6,691 nucleotides of DNA from Gammaproteobacteria bacterium (GCA_002401655.1 NVTT01000032.1:1-6691); one strand, 5' to 3'. Positions 1 through 5,851 are shown, numbered from the stretch's first letter. Numbers and translations are program-made. Notes: a model not told the origin generated them from the letters alone.

Positions 1-92
1 ACAATTACTTAGACTACATGAGCAGAGTCTTCGGTTCTTAAGGCCATAGCCTCGAACCTGCTCCACGTCCTCAGGACGTGGTTTTAATGTTT
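1..92. mobile_element. Probable terminal end of an IS200/IS605-like element (partial)
   Basis: The minus-strand sensor gene to the right loses its family-like sequence at about position 92-95, where two unrelated codons and a stop follow. Everything to the left is therefore probably inserted DNA. A perfect 8-bp hairpin with a 3-nt loop lies 11 nt inside this junction, which is how the right end of IS200/IS605 elements looks: a subterminal hairpin, a short tail, then the cleavage site, with no long terminal inverted repeats. No transposase can be recognised in the 92 bases; only short reading-frame ends are present (plus-strand stops at 37-39 and 47-49). It could instead be an ordinary intergenic terminator next to a deletion breakpoint. 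The rest of the element would lie outside the window. Confidence 0.4.
63..81 (+). repeat. Perfect 8-bp hairpin followed by T-run
   Basis: CCACGTCC at 63-70 pairs perfectly with GGACGTGG at 74-81 around the loop TCA. TTTT follows at 82-85. Two readings are possible: the subterminal hairpin recognised by a Y1 transposase in an IS200/IS605 element, or a rho-independent terminator for a plus-strand gene ending left of the window. The break in the neighbouring gene 11 nt away favours the first reading. The two are not exclusive, because IS ends often also stop transcription. Confidence 0.7.
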
Positions 93-521
93 AATAAAGT
101 CAGAATTTGGTGCACTAGCACTAATGATACGTGTTGCGGCTAATGTGTGAAAAGCATCGGTGATACCCGCGCATAAAAGTGCCAATCCTATAATAGGAAC
201 GGTTACATCACGTCTTCTATAAAAATGTAAAAACGAAGCTAAGGCCGCGATAATCGCGATACTTACTGCACTCCATTCCATAATGACATGCTGAAGAGCA
301 CCTTTTAAAGCAAAGAACTGATCGTTTGCAGTTATTTGCCCTGCCGCCATTTTCTCTACATCTAATTGAACCGTGTTAGATGCAAAGTCGACCCCTAATT
401 GATTCAGTGCAAAAGGTAAGAAACTGAGTAGTAAAATCAGATAGAAAGCTTTCCACACTACGGATTTCAAGTTTGTATCGTACATTTTGATGATTAACCC
501 AGTGCTAGTTAAACTTGTCAT
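84..521 (-). pseudogene. Truncated N-terminal membrane-sensor fragment
   Basis: This 145-codon reading frame encodes only the start of a larger protein. It has a short N-terminal tail, a membrane helix at about residues 23-39, a loop at about 41-80 outside the membrane, and two further helices at about 82-100 and 108-124. The stretch VPIIGLALLCAGITDAFHTL (109-128), followed by LAATRIISA, resembles the multi-helix sensory region at the N-terminus of some gammaproteobacterial PAS, histidine kinase or GGDEF proteins; this is from memory. In those proteins DFI is followed by PFTWA-like residues, whereas here it is followed by Lys-His-stop next to a hairpin. All signalling output domains are missing, so the gene is probably non-functional. 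The first ATG lacks a clear Shine-Dalgarno; Met13 (codon ending at 485) is an alternative start. The family call is moderate, truncation is likely. Confidence 0.6.
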
Positions 522-651
522 TAAAGTGTAGACTCAAATCATTTTTTTTACTGCTTTTCGTCGCTAGCATTCTCTTTTTAAGGAGTCTTTTTACAATTTT
601 TAGTGTTTAATATGAAACAAATATCACCGCAACAAGTCCTTAAGGCAAATC

Positions 652-660
652 AGAGAGGAG
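652..660 (+). promoter_or_regulatory. Ribosome binding site of doxX-family gene
   Basis: AGAGAGGAG lies 6 nt before the ATG at 667. It is the strongest Shine-Dalgarno in the window and fixes this start over the upstream ATG at 612, which is in another frame and has no such site. No convincing -35/-10 pair was found in the 145-bp gap to the divergent sensor fragment. Confidence 0.8.
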
Positions 661-666
661 AAACAA

Positions 667-1269
667 ATGAATTTAGTAGAAAAATATTACCAATTACAGG
701 CCTCGACCATTGATAAAATTGAATTTATGAATGGTTTACCATCCTTAGCTTTTAGGGTTTATTTAGCTAATGTTTTTTGGATGGCGGGTAATAGCAAGTG
801 GAACCCCTTCGATTCAGAAAGCTCGCTTCAACCAACCATTGATTGGTTTGGAAATGCAGATTGGGGGTTAGGGTTGCCTTTCCCAGAATTACTCGGTTCA
901 CTCGCATGGGCAACAGAATACTTTGGCGCTATATTGCTCCTTATCGGTTTAGCTACTCGTTGGATAAGTATTCCACTAATTGCGACTATGATCGTAGCGA
1001 TTTTCACCGTTCATATTGATAATGGCTGGTCTGCAATCGCCTCAAGTAGCGATGGAGAAATTGCTTCTAGGATCGGAGCCGTTCGCTCTATTCTTCAGGA
1101 ACATGGTAATTATGACTGGTTAACAGAAAAGGGCGTTTTGGTTATTTTGCAAAATGGGATTGAGTTTGCCTTTACCTATTTGATTATGCTGATCAGTTTG
1201 TTGTTTGTTGGTGGTGGGAGATTTGTTAGCGTTGATTACTTTTTAAATAGGCATTTTTCAAAAAAATAA
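667..1269 (+). CDS. DoxX family membrane protein (HvfX/BufD-like)
   Basis: A 200-residue integral inner-membrane protein with four predicted helices at about 23-41, 75-96, 98-117 and 167-182. The segments VFWMAG (36-41), WGLGLPFPELL (66-76), TEYFGAILLLIGLATRW (83-99) and VHIDNGW (115-121) match the DoxX subgroup I recall as HvfX or BufD. In other bacteria those proteins sit in operons with a bufferin precursor (DUF2282), an MNIO enzyme (DUF692) and a DUF2063 partner. None of these partners is visible here, so the protein is either a stand-alone paralogue or they lie elsewhere. The molecular function of DoxX proteins is poorly defined; roles in redox or metal stress are proposed. The gene converges on mnmE with 15 nt between stop codons and points away from the disrupted sensor gene. 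Length and start look normal. Confidence 0.85.
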   Translation: MNLVEKYYQLQASTIDKIEFMNGLPSLAFRVYLANVFWMAGNSKWNPFDSESSLQPTIDWFGNADWGLGLPFPELLGSLAWATEYFGAILLLIGLATRWISIPLIATMIVAIFTVHIDNGWSAIASSSDGEIASRIGAVRSILQEHGNYDWLTEKGVLVILQNGIEFAFTYLIMLISLLFVGGGRFVSVDYFLNRHFSKK

Positions 1270-1302
1270 AGTTTTGCGGAATAATTATTTGCCTATGCAA
1301 AA
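1259..1302 (-). terminator. Weak candidate terminator of the rpmH-mnmE operon
   Basis: On the minus strand TTTTGC (1302-1297) can pair with GCAAAA (1277-1272), followed by a T-rich tract complementary to 1259-1270. The stem is only 6 bp with a 19-nt loop, and its 5' arm lies inside the end of mnmE, so this is a weak call. It would stop operon transcripts near the convergent doxX gene. Confidence 0.3.
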
Positions 1303-2667
1303 ACTCGTAAATATTCTTCCCAACAAGTCATCGGGGGTAAACTCTCCGGTGATTTCATTTAGGGCTTCTTGAGCTAGTTTTAATTCTTCAGCCAGTAACT
1401 CTCCAGCGGCAAATTCTTTTAGTTGATATAACCCTACGTTAATGTGTTCTTCCGCTTTGAATAACGCTGTTAAATGCCTACGTCTTGCCATAAATACCCC
1501 AGACTCTGAAGCTTTATATCCGACTGAGTCTTTTAATTGACTCTTTAACTCATCAATACCGATGTTTTCTTTGGTTGAAATATTTAAGGTTTTTTGTTCG
1601 TTTTGAATTTCAGTTATTTCTTTTGTGGGATCAATTAAGTCAACTTTGTTTCTTAGCTTTATAAGGGGAGGAATGTTTATTTTTTCCTCCGTAAACTCTT
1701 TAAACAAATCTTCAATTTTGACATTGTGCGAACTGGTTTCGTCGTCTCTACAATCAGTTACCCACAATACTAGGTTTGCTTTCTCTATTTGATCGATCGC
1801 TTTTTCTATGCCAATTTGTTCAACTTTATCCTTGGCTTTTCTTAGGCCGGCTGTATCAATAATGTGCAAGGGAAGGCCGTCTAAATTAATTTGCTCCGTT
1901 AGAACATCTCTAGTGGTACCTTCGATATCAGTAACAATCGCTGCATCTTTGCCCGCTAAAACATTCAATAAACTAGACTTGCCTGCATTTGGCTTACCCG
2001 CAATAACCACTCTAATACCTTCTCTTAGCAAACTGCCTTGTTTTGCTTTTTCTAAAAGGTTTGTCATCGATGACGTCAAATTGATAGACATTTCATTAAT
2101 TTTTTCATCTTTTAAAAAATCTATTTCTTCTTCGGGAAAATCAATTGCCGCTTCAACATAAATCCTTAAAAAAGTAACTTGCTCAACCAGTGCGTAAACT
2201 AGTTTTGAAAACTCTCCATTGAGAGATCTAACCGCGCTTAATGCGGCTTCCTTAGTGCCACTGTCAATTAGATCAGCGATTGCTTCTGCTTGGGCTAAAT
2301 CTAGCTTGTTATTATGAAAAGCTCTTTCTGAAAACTCTCCAGGTTTAGCTAATTCTGCGCCACATTCTATTACGGCTTCTAAAATAAGATCCATAATGAC
2401 AGAACCGCCATGACCTTGAAGCTCTAAGATATCTTCACCGGTAAATGAGTTGGGCGCCTTAAATAGAATGGCTATACCATTGTCGATAATTTGATTATCT
2501 GAATTATAAAAAGGTAAGTAAGTTGCTTTGCGGGGAGATAAAGAGGTTTTTAAAATTTTTTGAGATATAGATTGGCAAAGTTTGCCCGATATTCTAATAA
2601 TCGAAACACCTCCTTTTCCTGGAGGCGTTGCTAAAGCGGCAATTGAACGGTCGTTGGTGTTAATCAC
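1285..2667 (-). CDS. mnmE: tRNA modification GTPase MnmE (TrmE)
   Basis: MnmE works with MnmG (GidA) to add the carboxymethylaminomethyl group to C5 of the wobble uridine (U34) in certain tRNAs, using GTP hydrolysis and a methylene-tetrahydrofolate-derived carbon. The 460-residue protein (E. coli has 454) is complete. The N-terminal folate-binding and dimerisation domain carries LQGHGG (83-88) and GEFSERAF (110-117). Helical-domain sequence follows, into which the G domain is inserted: G1 GKPNAGKS (224-231), G2 TTRD (251-254), G3 DTAG (271-274), G4 NKVD (340-343). The C-terminus ends FCIGK, with the catalytic cysteine at 457. The start is GTG, supported by AAAAAGG (2674-2680) six nt upstream. 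It is the last gene of the operon, 30 nt after yidC. Its partner mnmG, often adjacent in gammaproteobacteria, is not found downstream here. Confidence 0.98.
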   Translation of the reverse strand: MINTNDRSIAALATPPGKGGVSIIRISGKLCQSISQKILKTSLSPRKATYLPFYNSDNQIIDNGIAILFKAPNSFTGEDILELQGHGGSVIMDLILEAVIECGAELAKPGEFSERAFHNNKLDLAQAEAIADLIDSGTKEAALSAVRSLNGEFSKLVYALVEQVTFLRIYVEAAIDFPEEEIDFLKDEKINEMSINLTSSMTNLLEKAKQGSLLREGIRVVIAGKPNAGKSSLLNVLAGKDAAIVTDIEGTTRDVLTEQINLDGLPLHIIDTAGLRKAKDKVEQIGIEKAIDQIEKANLVLWVTDCRDDETSSHNVKIEDLFKEFTEEKINIPPLIKLRNKVDLIDPTKEITEIQNEQKTLNISTKENIGIDELKSQLKDSVGYKASESGVFMARRRHLTALFKAEEHINVGLYQLKEFAAGELLAEELKLAQEALNEITGEFTPDDLLGRIFTSFCIGK

Positions 2668-2697
2668 AAGTTACCTTTTTAACTTTTTTAGATGAGT

Positions 2698-4482
2698 TTA
2701 TTTCTTTTTCACTTCCTGCTCTTTATTAAACTGATTGGTAATGTAAAGCTGTTGCGAAATTGAAATCAAATTATTAAATAACCAGTATAAAACTAAACCT
2801 GCTGGAAAAAATACGAAAAATACGGTCATAAATACAGGCATTAACTGCATCATTTTTTGTTGCATAGGATCCATCGTGGGTGACATGGGTTGCATCCTTT
2901 GCATCAAAAACATACTGGCACCCATCAGTAGAGGCATCACGTAGTAAGGATCCATTACCGATAAATCATTAATCCATAAAATGAATGGCGCGTGCCTAAG
3001 CTCGACGCTTTCCATCAACACCCAATATAAGGCGATGAACACTGGCATTTGAATTAATAGAGGAAAACAACCACCTAATGGATTAACTTTTTCTTTCTTA
3101 TAAAGCTCCATCATTTTCATCGACATTTGTTTTTTGTCATCACCAAATTTCTCTTTCATGCTTGCCATTTTTGGTTGCAACAATCTCATTTTAGCAAAAG
3201 ACCGATACTGCGCTCTAGCTAATGGATAAAGCAATGTCTTGATTGCTATAGTCACTAATATAATTGCGCCACCCCAATTAACTACGAAAGATTGAAAAAA
3301 TATTAGTAAGAAAAATATTGGTTGGCCTATCCACCATAAAAAACCATAATCGACTGTAAGCTCTAATCCATCAGCAACATTTTCTAAATCTGATTGTATT
3401 TTTGGTCCAACATAAAGTTTTGATGTAAAAGTGTGGCTCATCCCTGGTTCAATCCATTTCCAGTCTTGCGTTATTCTAATTTGTGCTAAACCAGCTTTAC
3501 CTAGATTTTTAGTACTCGAATCAATAATATGCACGTCTTCAGATTCTGGTATCCAAGCTGTAACAAAATAGTGTTGTAATATAGCTATCCAACCGCCTGT
3601 TGTTTTTACGTTAAGCGGAACCTCTTCAATATCTTCAAAGTCATGTTTTTCATATTTATCTTCTGATGTAGATATAGCTGGACCTAAATATGAACGCATT
3701 CCTAATCCAGATTCTTCTTGCCCATCCGCGGGAAGTAAATCCCTTTTTAACGCTGTAAACATTCTGTTTGCGATTTTCTCGGCACTAAGATTATCAACGA
3801 TATATTCAACTTTGATTTGATGCTGACCCGAATAGAAAGTAAAACGCTTAGTGTATTTAACGCCATTTTCATTTATCCAAACTAAATCTACATTAAGTTC
3901 TTCTTCGCCATTGTTTAACACATACTCTTTCTCTGAGGTGTGATACACAGGTTTGTTCTTTTTGAAGTCAGGAGCCCCTTTTCCGTATAATCCTGAGAGA
4001 GCTAAAAAGACTCGGCCATTTCTATTTTCTAGTATGTTTATAGGTTGTGAATCTTTTTCTAACGTTTCTCTGTATTTAAGTAACTCCGCAGAAACTATAT
4101 TGCCAGCGGTCGGCGTAATTAGAACTCGCAACCGATCGGTTGTTACTATTATTGGTGTTTGATTCGTTCGTATATTTGATGATGTCTTGACCAATGTTTC
4201 TGAAGCTGGTAGCTCAGAAGATAAATCCGCTTGATTTTCGCTACCTATGTTATCTACATTTGGTGGGTTTTCGGAAAGTTCATTAACTGAAGCGTTGTCT
4301 TTTATATATTGATCTGTTGATTCTAAATCGGAGTTGGCAAATTGATCTTGATAATCTATAACAGATTCATTAATTGGTGCTTTTTGGATTTTGGCTGGTT
4401 TATGATCAGCTTCCCATTCTTGGTATAAAAGAAAGGTTAAAAAAGCAAAAAGTATAAATAAAAAAGTTCTGATTGATTCCAT
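2698..4482 (-). CDS. yidC: Membrane protein insertase YidC
   Basis: YidC inserts and folds inner-membrane proteins, alone or with SecYEG. The start is taken at the ATG at 4482, giving 594 residues: MESIRTFLF aligns with the usual gammaproteobacterial N-terminus. The frame extends 12 codons further to a TTG with no Shine-Dalgarno. TM1 spans about 4-20. A hydrophilic Ser/Asn/Asp/Glu-rich linker covers about 25-105, then the periplasmic beta-sandwich domain to about 370. The Oxa1-type core follows with helices at about 385-421, 472-495, 511-530 and 547-581, and a cytoplasmic helical hairpin at about 422-463. NPLGGCFPLLIQMP (467-480) is the family hallmark. Lys415 stands where E. coli has the groove arginine R366, a conservative change. 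It is longer than E. coli YidC (548), mainly because of the linker. yidD ends 53 nt upstream. Its own Shine-Dalgarno (GAGAAA) is weak. Confidence 0.97.
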   Translation of the reverse strand: MESIRTFLFILFAFLTFLLYQEWEADHKPAKIQKAPINESVIDYQDQFANSDLESTDQYIKDNASVNELSENPPNVDNIGSENQADLSSELPASETLVKTSSNIRTNQTPIIVTTDRLRVLITPTAGNIVSAELLKYRETLEKDSQPINILENRNGRVFLALSGLYGKGAPDFKKNKPVYHTSEKEYVLNNGEEELNVDLVWINENGVKYTKRFTFYSGQHQIKVEYIVDNLSAEKIANRMFTALKRDLLPADGQEESGLGMRSYLGPAISTSEDKYEKHDFEDIEEVPLNVKTTGGWIAILQHYFVTAWIPESEDVHIIDSSTKNLGKAGLAQIRITQDWKWIEPGMSHTFTSKLYVGPKIQSDLENVADGLELTVDYGFLWWIGQPIFFLLIFFQSFVVNWGGAIILVTIAIKTLLYPLARAQYRSFAKMRLLQPKMASMKEKFGDDKKQMSMKMMELYKKEKVNPLGGCFPLLIQMPVFIALYWVLMESVELRHAPFILWINDLSVMDPYYVMPLLMGASMFLMQRMQPMSPTMDPMQQKMMQLMPVFMTVFFVFFPAGLVLYWLFNNLISISQQLYITNQFNKEQEVKKK

Positions 4483-4535
4483 AGTGTTTTTCTCAGTACA
4501 AGATTTTCTTTGTATCAAATTGTTTTTAATTAAAT

Positions 4536-4769
4536 TTAGTTAGACTGTTTATCATCTTTTTTAGGTACCGGATCAAAACCGCCTTCATTTAGAGGATGAC
4601 AACGACTGATGCGACTAATAGTTAAGGTGATTCCTTTGATACTACCATGGGTTTCTATAGCTTCAATTGAGTAACTAGAACAGCTAGGATAAAAACGGCA
4701 ACCATTGCCTATCAACAAACTTAATGTTTTTTGATAGATTTTGATAAAACCAATTAATATTGCCTTCAC
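4536..4769 (-). CDS. yidD: Membrane protein insertion efficiency factor YidD
   Basis: YidD is a small inner-membrane-associated protein encoded between rnpA and yidC in most bacteria. It is reported to assist insertion of nascent membrane proteins near YidC; its exact mechanism is unsettled. The 77-residue length is typical. The N-terminal amphipathic segment (about 1-20) precedes the signature GNGCRFYPSCSSYSIEAI (21-38), and RCHPLNEGGFDPVP (56-69) closes the conserved region. Conserved cysteines are C24, C30 and C57. The start codon is GTG, with AAAAGG (4779-4784) nine nt upstream. It begins 22 nt after the rnpA stop, which suggests translational linkage. Confidence 0.96.
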   Translation of the reverse strand: MKAILIGFIKIYQKTLSLLIGNGCRFYPSCSSYSIEAIETHGSIKGITLTISRISRCHPLNEGGFDPVPKKDDKQSN

Positions 4770-4791
4770 TTTTGAAAACCTTTTAACCTAA

Positions 4792-5178
4792 TTAGCCGAT
4801 CTGCTTTTCAAACCGTTCAAATAATTTATTTCGGTACGCGATTATATCTGTTTTAGTTAGACTAGCAACATCTCTTCGCGTTAAAAGAACGAGATCATAA
4901 CTTCTAAATGTTTGGATGTGTAGCCTAAAATATTCTCTAACTTGTCTTTTGATATAATTTCTTTGATTAGCTTGCTTGACATTTTTTTTTGCTATAACTA
5001 GCCCCAATCTTGCGTGACCAAGGTCATTTTTTCGTACCAAGAGGGTAAATGCTTTATTGTGGATTTTGTTTGCTTTTTCAAAAACGCGACTGTATTGCTT
5101 TGCGTTTAAAAGGCGGTTATCTCGTGGAAAGCTTTCGTTCGTAAGTCTCCAGTCCGTTTTTTGCATGTCCGAACTCAA
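4792..5178 (-). CDS. rnpA: Ribonuclease P protein component
   Basis: RnpA is the protein subunit of RNase P; it helps the catalytic RNA (rnpB, not in this window) bind precursor tRNAs and cut off their 5' leaders. The 128-residue frame shows FPRDNRLL (17-24), LGLVIAKKN (58-66) and the basic RNA-binding motif RNYIKRQVRE (73-82). E. coli reads RNRIKR here, so the third position is Tyr instead of Arg. The start is a TTG at 5178, chosen because AAAGGA (5187-5192) sits 8 nt upstream. The in-frame ATG four codons later (5166) has no good site and would give 124 residues. Either way the N-terminal tail is longer than in E. coli, whose protein reaches FPRE by residue 6. It lies 60 nt after rpmH in the same operon. 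Confidence 0.97.
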   Translation of the reverse strand: MSSDMQKTDWRLTNESFPRDNRLLNAKQYSRVFEKANKIHNKAFTLLVRKNDLGHARLGLVIAKKNVKQANQRNYIKRQVREYFRLHIQTFRSYDLVLLTRRDVASLTKTDIIAYRNKLFERFEKQIG

Positions 5179-5186
5179 CGAGATAA

Positions 5187-5192
5187 TCCTTT
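5187..5192 (-). promoter_or_regulatory. Ribosome binding site deciding the rnpA TTG start
   Basis: AAAGGA on the minus strand, 8 nt before TTG at 5178. From the alternative ATG at 5166 it would be 20 nt away, too far to work, so the rare TTG start is preferred. Confidence 0.65.
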
Positions 5193-5238
5193 TTAACTTT
5201 ATTTTGGCCGTAAATTCATAAAACCAAAGTAGATAAAA

Positions 5239-5373
5239 TTATGCGCTTAGCTTAACTCGACCTTTCGCTCTACGTCGGTTAATAATAATTCTGCCATTTT
5301 TAGTTGCCATACGAGCTCTAAAACCATGACGACGTTTACGTTTGATTGTGCTTGGTTGAAATGTGCGTTTCAT
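5239..5373 (-). CDS. rpmH: 50S ribosomal protein L34
   Basis: L34 is a very small, highly basic protein of the large ribosomal subunit that contacts 23S rRNA. The 44-codon frame begins [20 protein letters not shown] and continues [19 protein letters not shown], ending VKLSA. That matches the bacterial L34 family almost residue for residue (E. coli has 46). The start ATG has GGAAAG (5378-5383) four nt upstream. It is the first gene of the minus-strand operon and divergent from dnaA, the usual gammaproteobacterial arrangement. A strong promoter lies about 105 nt upstream. Confidence 0.98.
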   Translation of the reverse strand: MKRTFQPSTIKRKRRHGFRARMATKNGRIIINRRRAKGRVKLSA

Positions 5374-5405
5374 CGGACTTTCCGTTTTTATAAAATTACA
5401 AATTT

Positions 5406-5436
5406 TGTATAAGTTTTGCTAGTTTTGCGATGTAAA
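5406..5436 (-). promoter_or_regulatory. Possible secondary rpmH promoter
   Basis: On the minus strand TTTACA (5436-5431) is followed after 19 nt by TATACA (5411-5406), which would start transcription about 25 nt before the rpmH ATG. The spacer is longer than ideal. The -10 overlaps a one-mismatch DnaA-like sequence, TTATACAAA (5412-5404). Confidence 0.3.
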
Positions 5437-5484
5437 TGACTGATAGGCCAAACACAAATTCAAGCAAGTACTCAAGGGGCGCAA

Positions 5485-5513
5485 AGTCTATTGTATAGAT
5501 ATTGTACTGTCAA
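5485..5513 (-). promoter_or_regulatory. Main sigma70-type promoter of rpmH-rnpA-yidD-yidC-mnmE
   Basis: On the minus strand a perfect -35 TTGACA (5513-5508) is separated by exactly 17 nt from TAGACT (5490-5485), which matches four of six -10 positions. TTTGCGCCCC follows, a G+C-rich discriminator in otherwise A+T-rich DNA. This is typical of ribosomal promoters under stringent (ppGpp/DksA) control. The start would be near 5478, giving a leader of about 105 nt. Confidence 0.8.
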
Positions 5514-5654
5514 CGCCTTTCCTGCTTATTTTCTAGAATTACCAACGGCCAGATTTGGACTAAATTACTCAATTTTTAGTTAAATTAGCATATATTGTGT
5601 TTCTGCTACTTTTATTGTCTATATACGGGTTTTTGAGTCTTTTTATTATTTTTT

Positions 5655-5663
5655 TGTGGATAA
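5655..5663 (-). promoter_or_regulatory. Perfect DnaA box (TTATCCACA)
   Basis: TGTGGATAA on the + strand is the exact complement of the high-affinity DnaA box. It lies 7 bp left of the tandem CTAGTTTTTT repeat. Confidence 0.8.
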
Positions 5664-5670
5664 GTAATTT

Positions 5671-5690
5671 CTAGTTTTTTCTAGTTTTTT
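5671..5690. repeat. Tandem 10-bp repeat CTAGTTTTTT x2, possible unwinding element
   Basis: Two exact, adjacent copies of CTAGTTTTTT begin 8 bp after a perfect DnaA box and run into ATTATAAATT. An A+T-rich direct repeat beside a strong DnaA box is the layout of bacterial DNA-unwinding elements. Functional assignment is inferred from layout only. Confidence 0.5.
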
Positions 5691-5729
5691 ATTATAAATT
5701 CAAGCTTTTTGGACTTTGTCGCTTTAATC

Positions 5730-5759
5730 TTTGGAAAATTTATATTAAAACTTTCCAAA
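5730..5759. repeat. Inverted repeat TTTGGAAA/TTTCCAAA
   Basis: TTTGGAAA (5730-5737) and TTTCCAAA (5752-5759) form a perfect 8-bp inverted repeat. After one mismatch three more A-T pairs can form, leaving a loop of about 6 nt. It ends 11 bp before the box at 5771. No T-run follows on either strand, and no gene ends nearby, so it is not a terminator. It could be a protein-binding site within the origin. Confidence 0.55.
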
Positions 5760-5770
5760 TCATCAAATAG

Positions 5771-5779
5771 ATATACACA
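5771..5779 (+). promoter_or_regulatory. Degenerate DnaA box (ATATACACA)
   Basis: One mismatch, at the first base, from the consensus TTWTNCACA. It faces the box at 5843-5851 across the 5789-5827 inverted repeat, which raises its credibility. Confidence 0.5.
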
Positions 5780-5788
5780 CGCTATATA

Positions 5789-5827
5789 TAATAATAATAA
5801 AGAAAGATCTTAATGTTATTATTATTA
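5789..5827. repeat. 12-bp inverted repeat of TAA/TTA triplets flanked by DnaA boxes
   Basis: TAATAATAATAA (5789-5800) and TTATTATTATTA (5816-5827) are perfect complements around a 15-nt centre containing the palindrome AGATCT. The triplet units match the relaxed DnaA-trio consensus (5'-WAR-3'), in opposite orientations on the two strands. Simple-sequence composition makes a chance origin easier, but exact mirror placement between two facing DnaA boxes is notable. Confidence 0.6.
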
Positions 5828-5842
5828 GTGATCGTTGTTTTC

Positions 5843-5851
5843 TGTGTATAA
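5843..5851 (-). promoter_or_regulatory. DnaA box (TTATACACA)
   Basis: TGTGTATAA on the + strand is the complement of TTATACACA, a natural box variant that matches TTWTNCACA at all positions. Confidence 0.75.

Noticed and set aside
580..585. AAGGAG motif upstream of doxX
   Set aside because: No start codon stands within a usable distance downstream, so it is not a functional ribosome binding site.
612..713. 33-codon plus-strand ORF overlapping the doxX start
   Set aside because: It has no Shine-Dalgarno, resembles no family I recognise, and overlaps doxX in another frame; the AGAGAGGAG inside it serves doxX.
1808..2161. 117-codon plus-strand ORF
   Set aside because: It is antisense to the G domain of mnmE, whose motifs are intact; composition is that of a shadow frame.
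3953..4162. 69-codon plus-strand ORF
   Set aside because: It is antisense to the periplasmic domain of yidC and has no family features.
4483..4518. Twelve-codon N-terminal extension of yidC starting at TTG
   Set aside because: No Shine-Dalgarno precedes the TTG and the family N-terminus aligns with the internal ATG at 4482.
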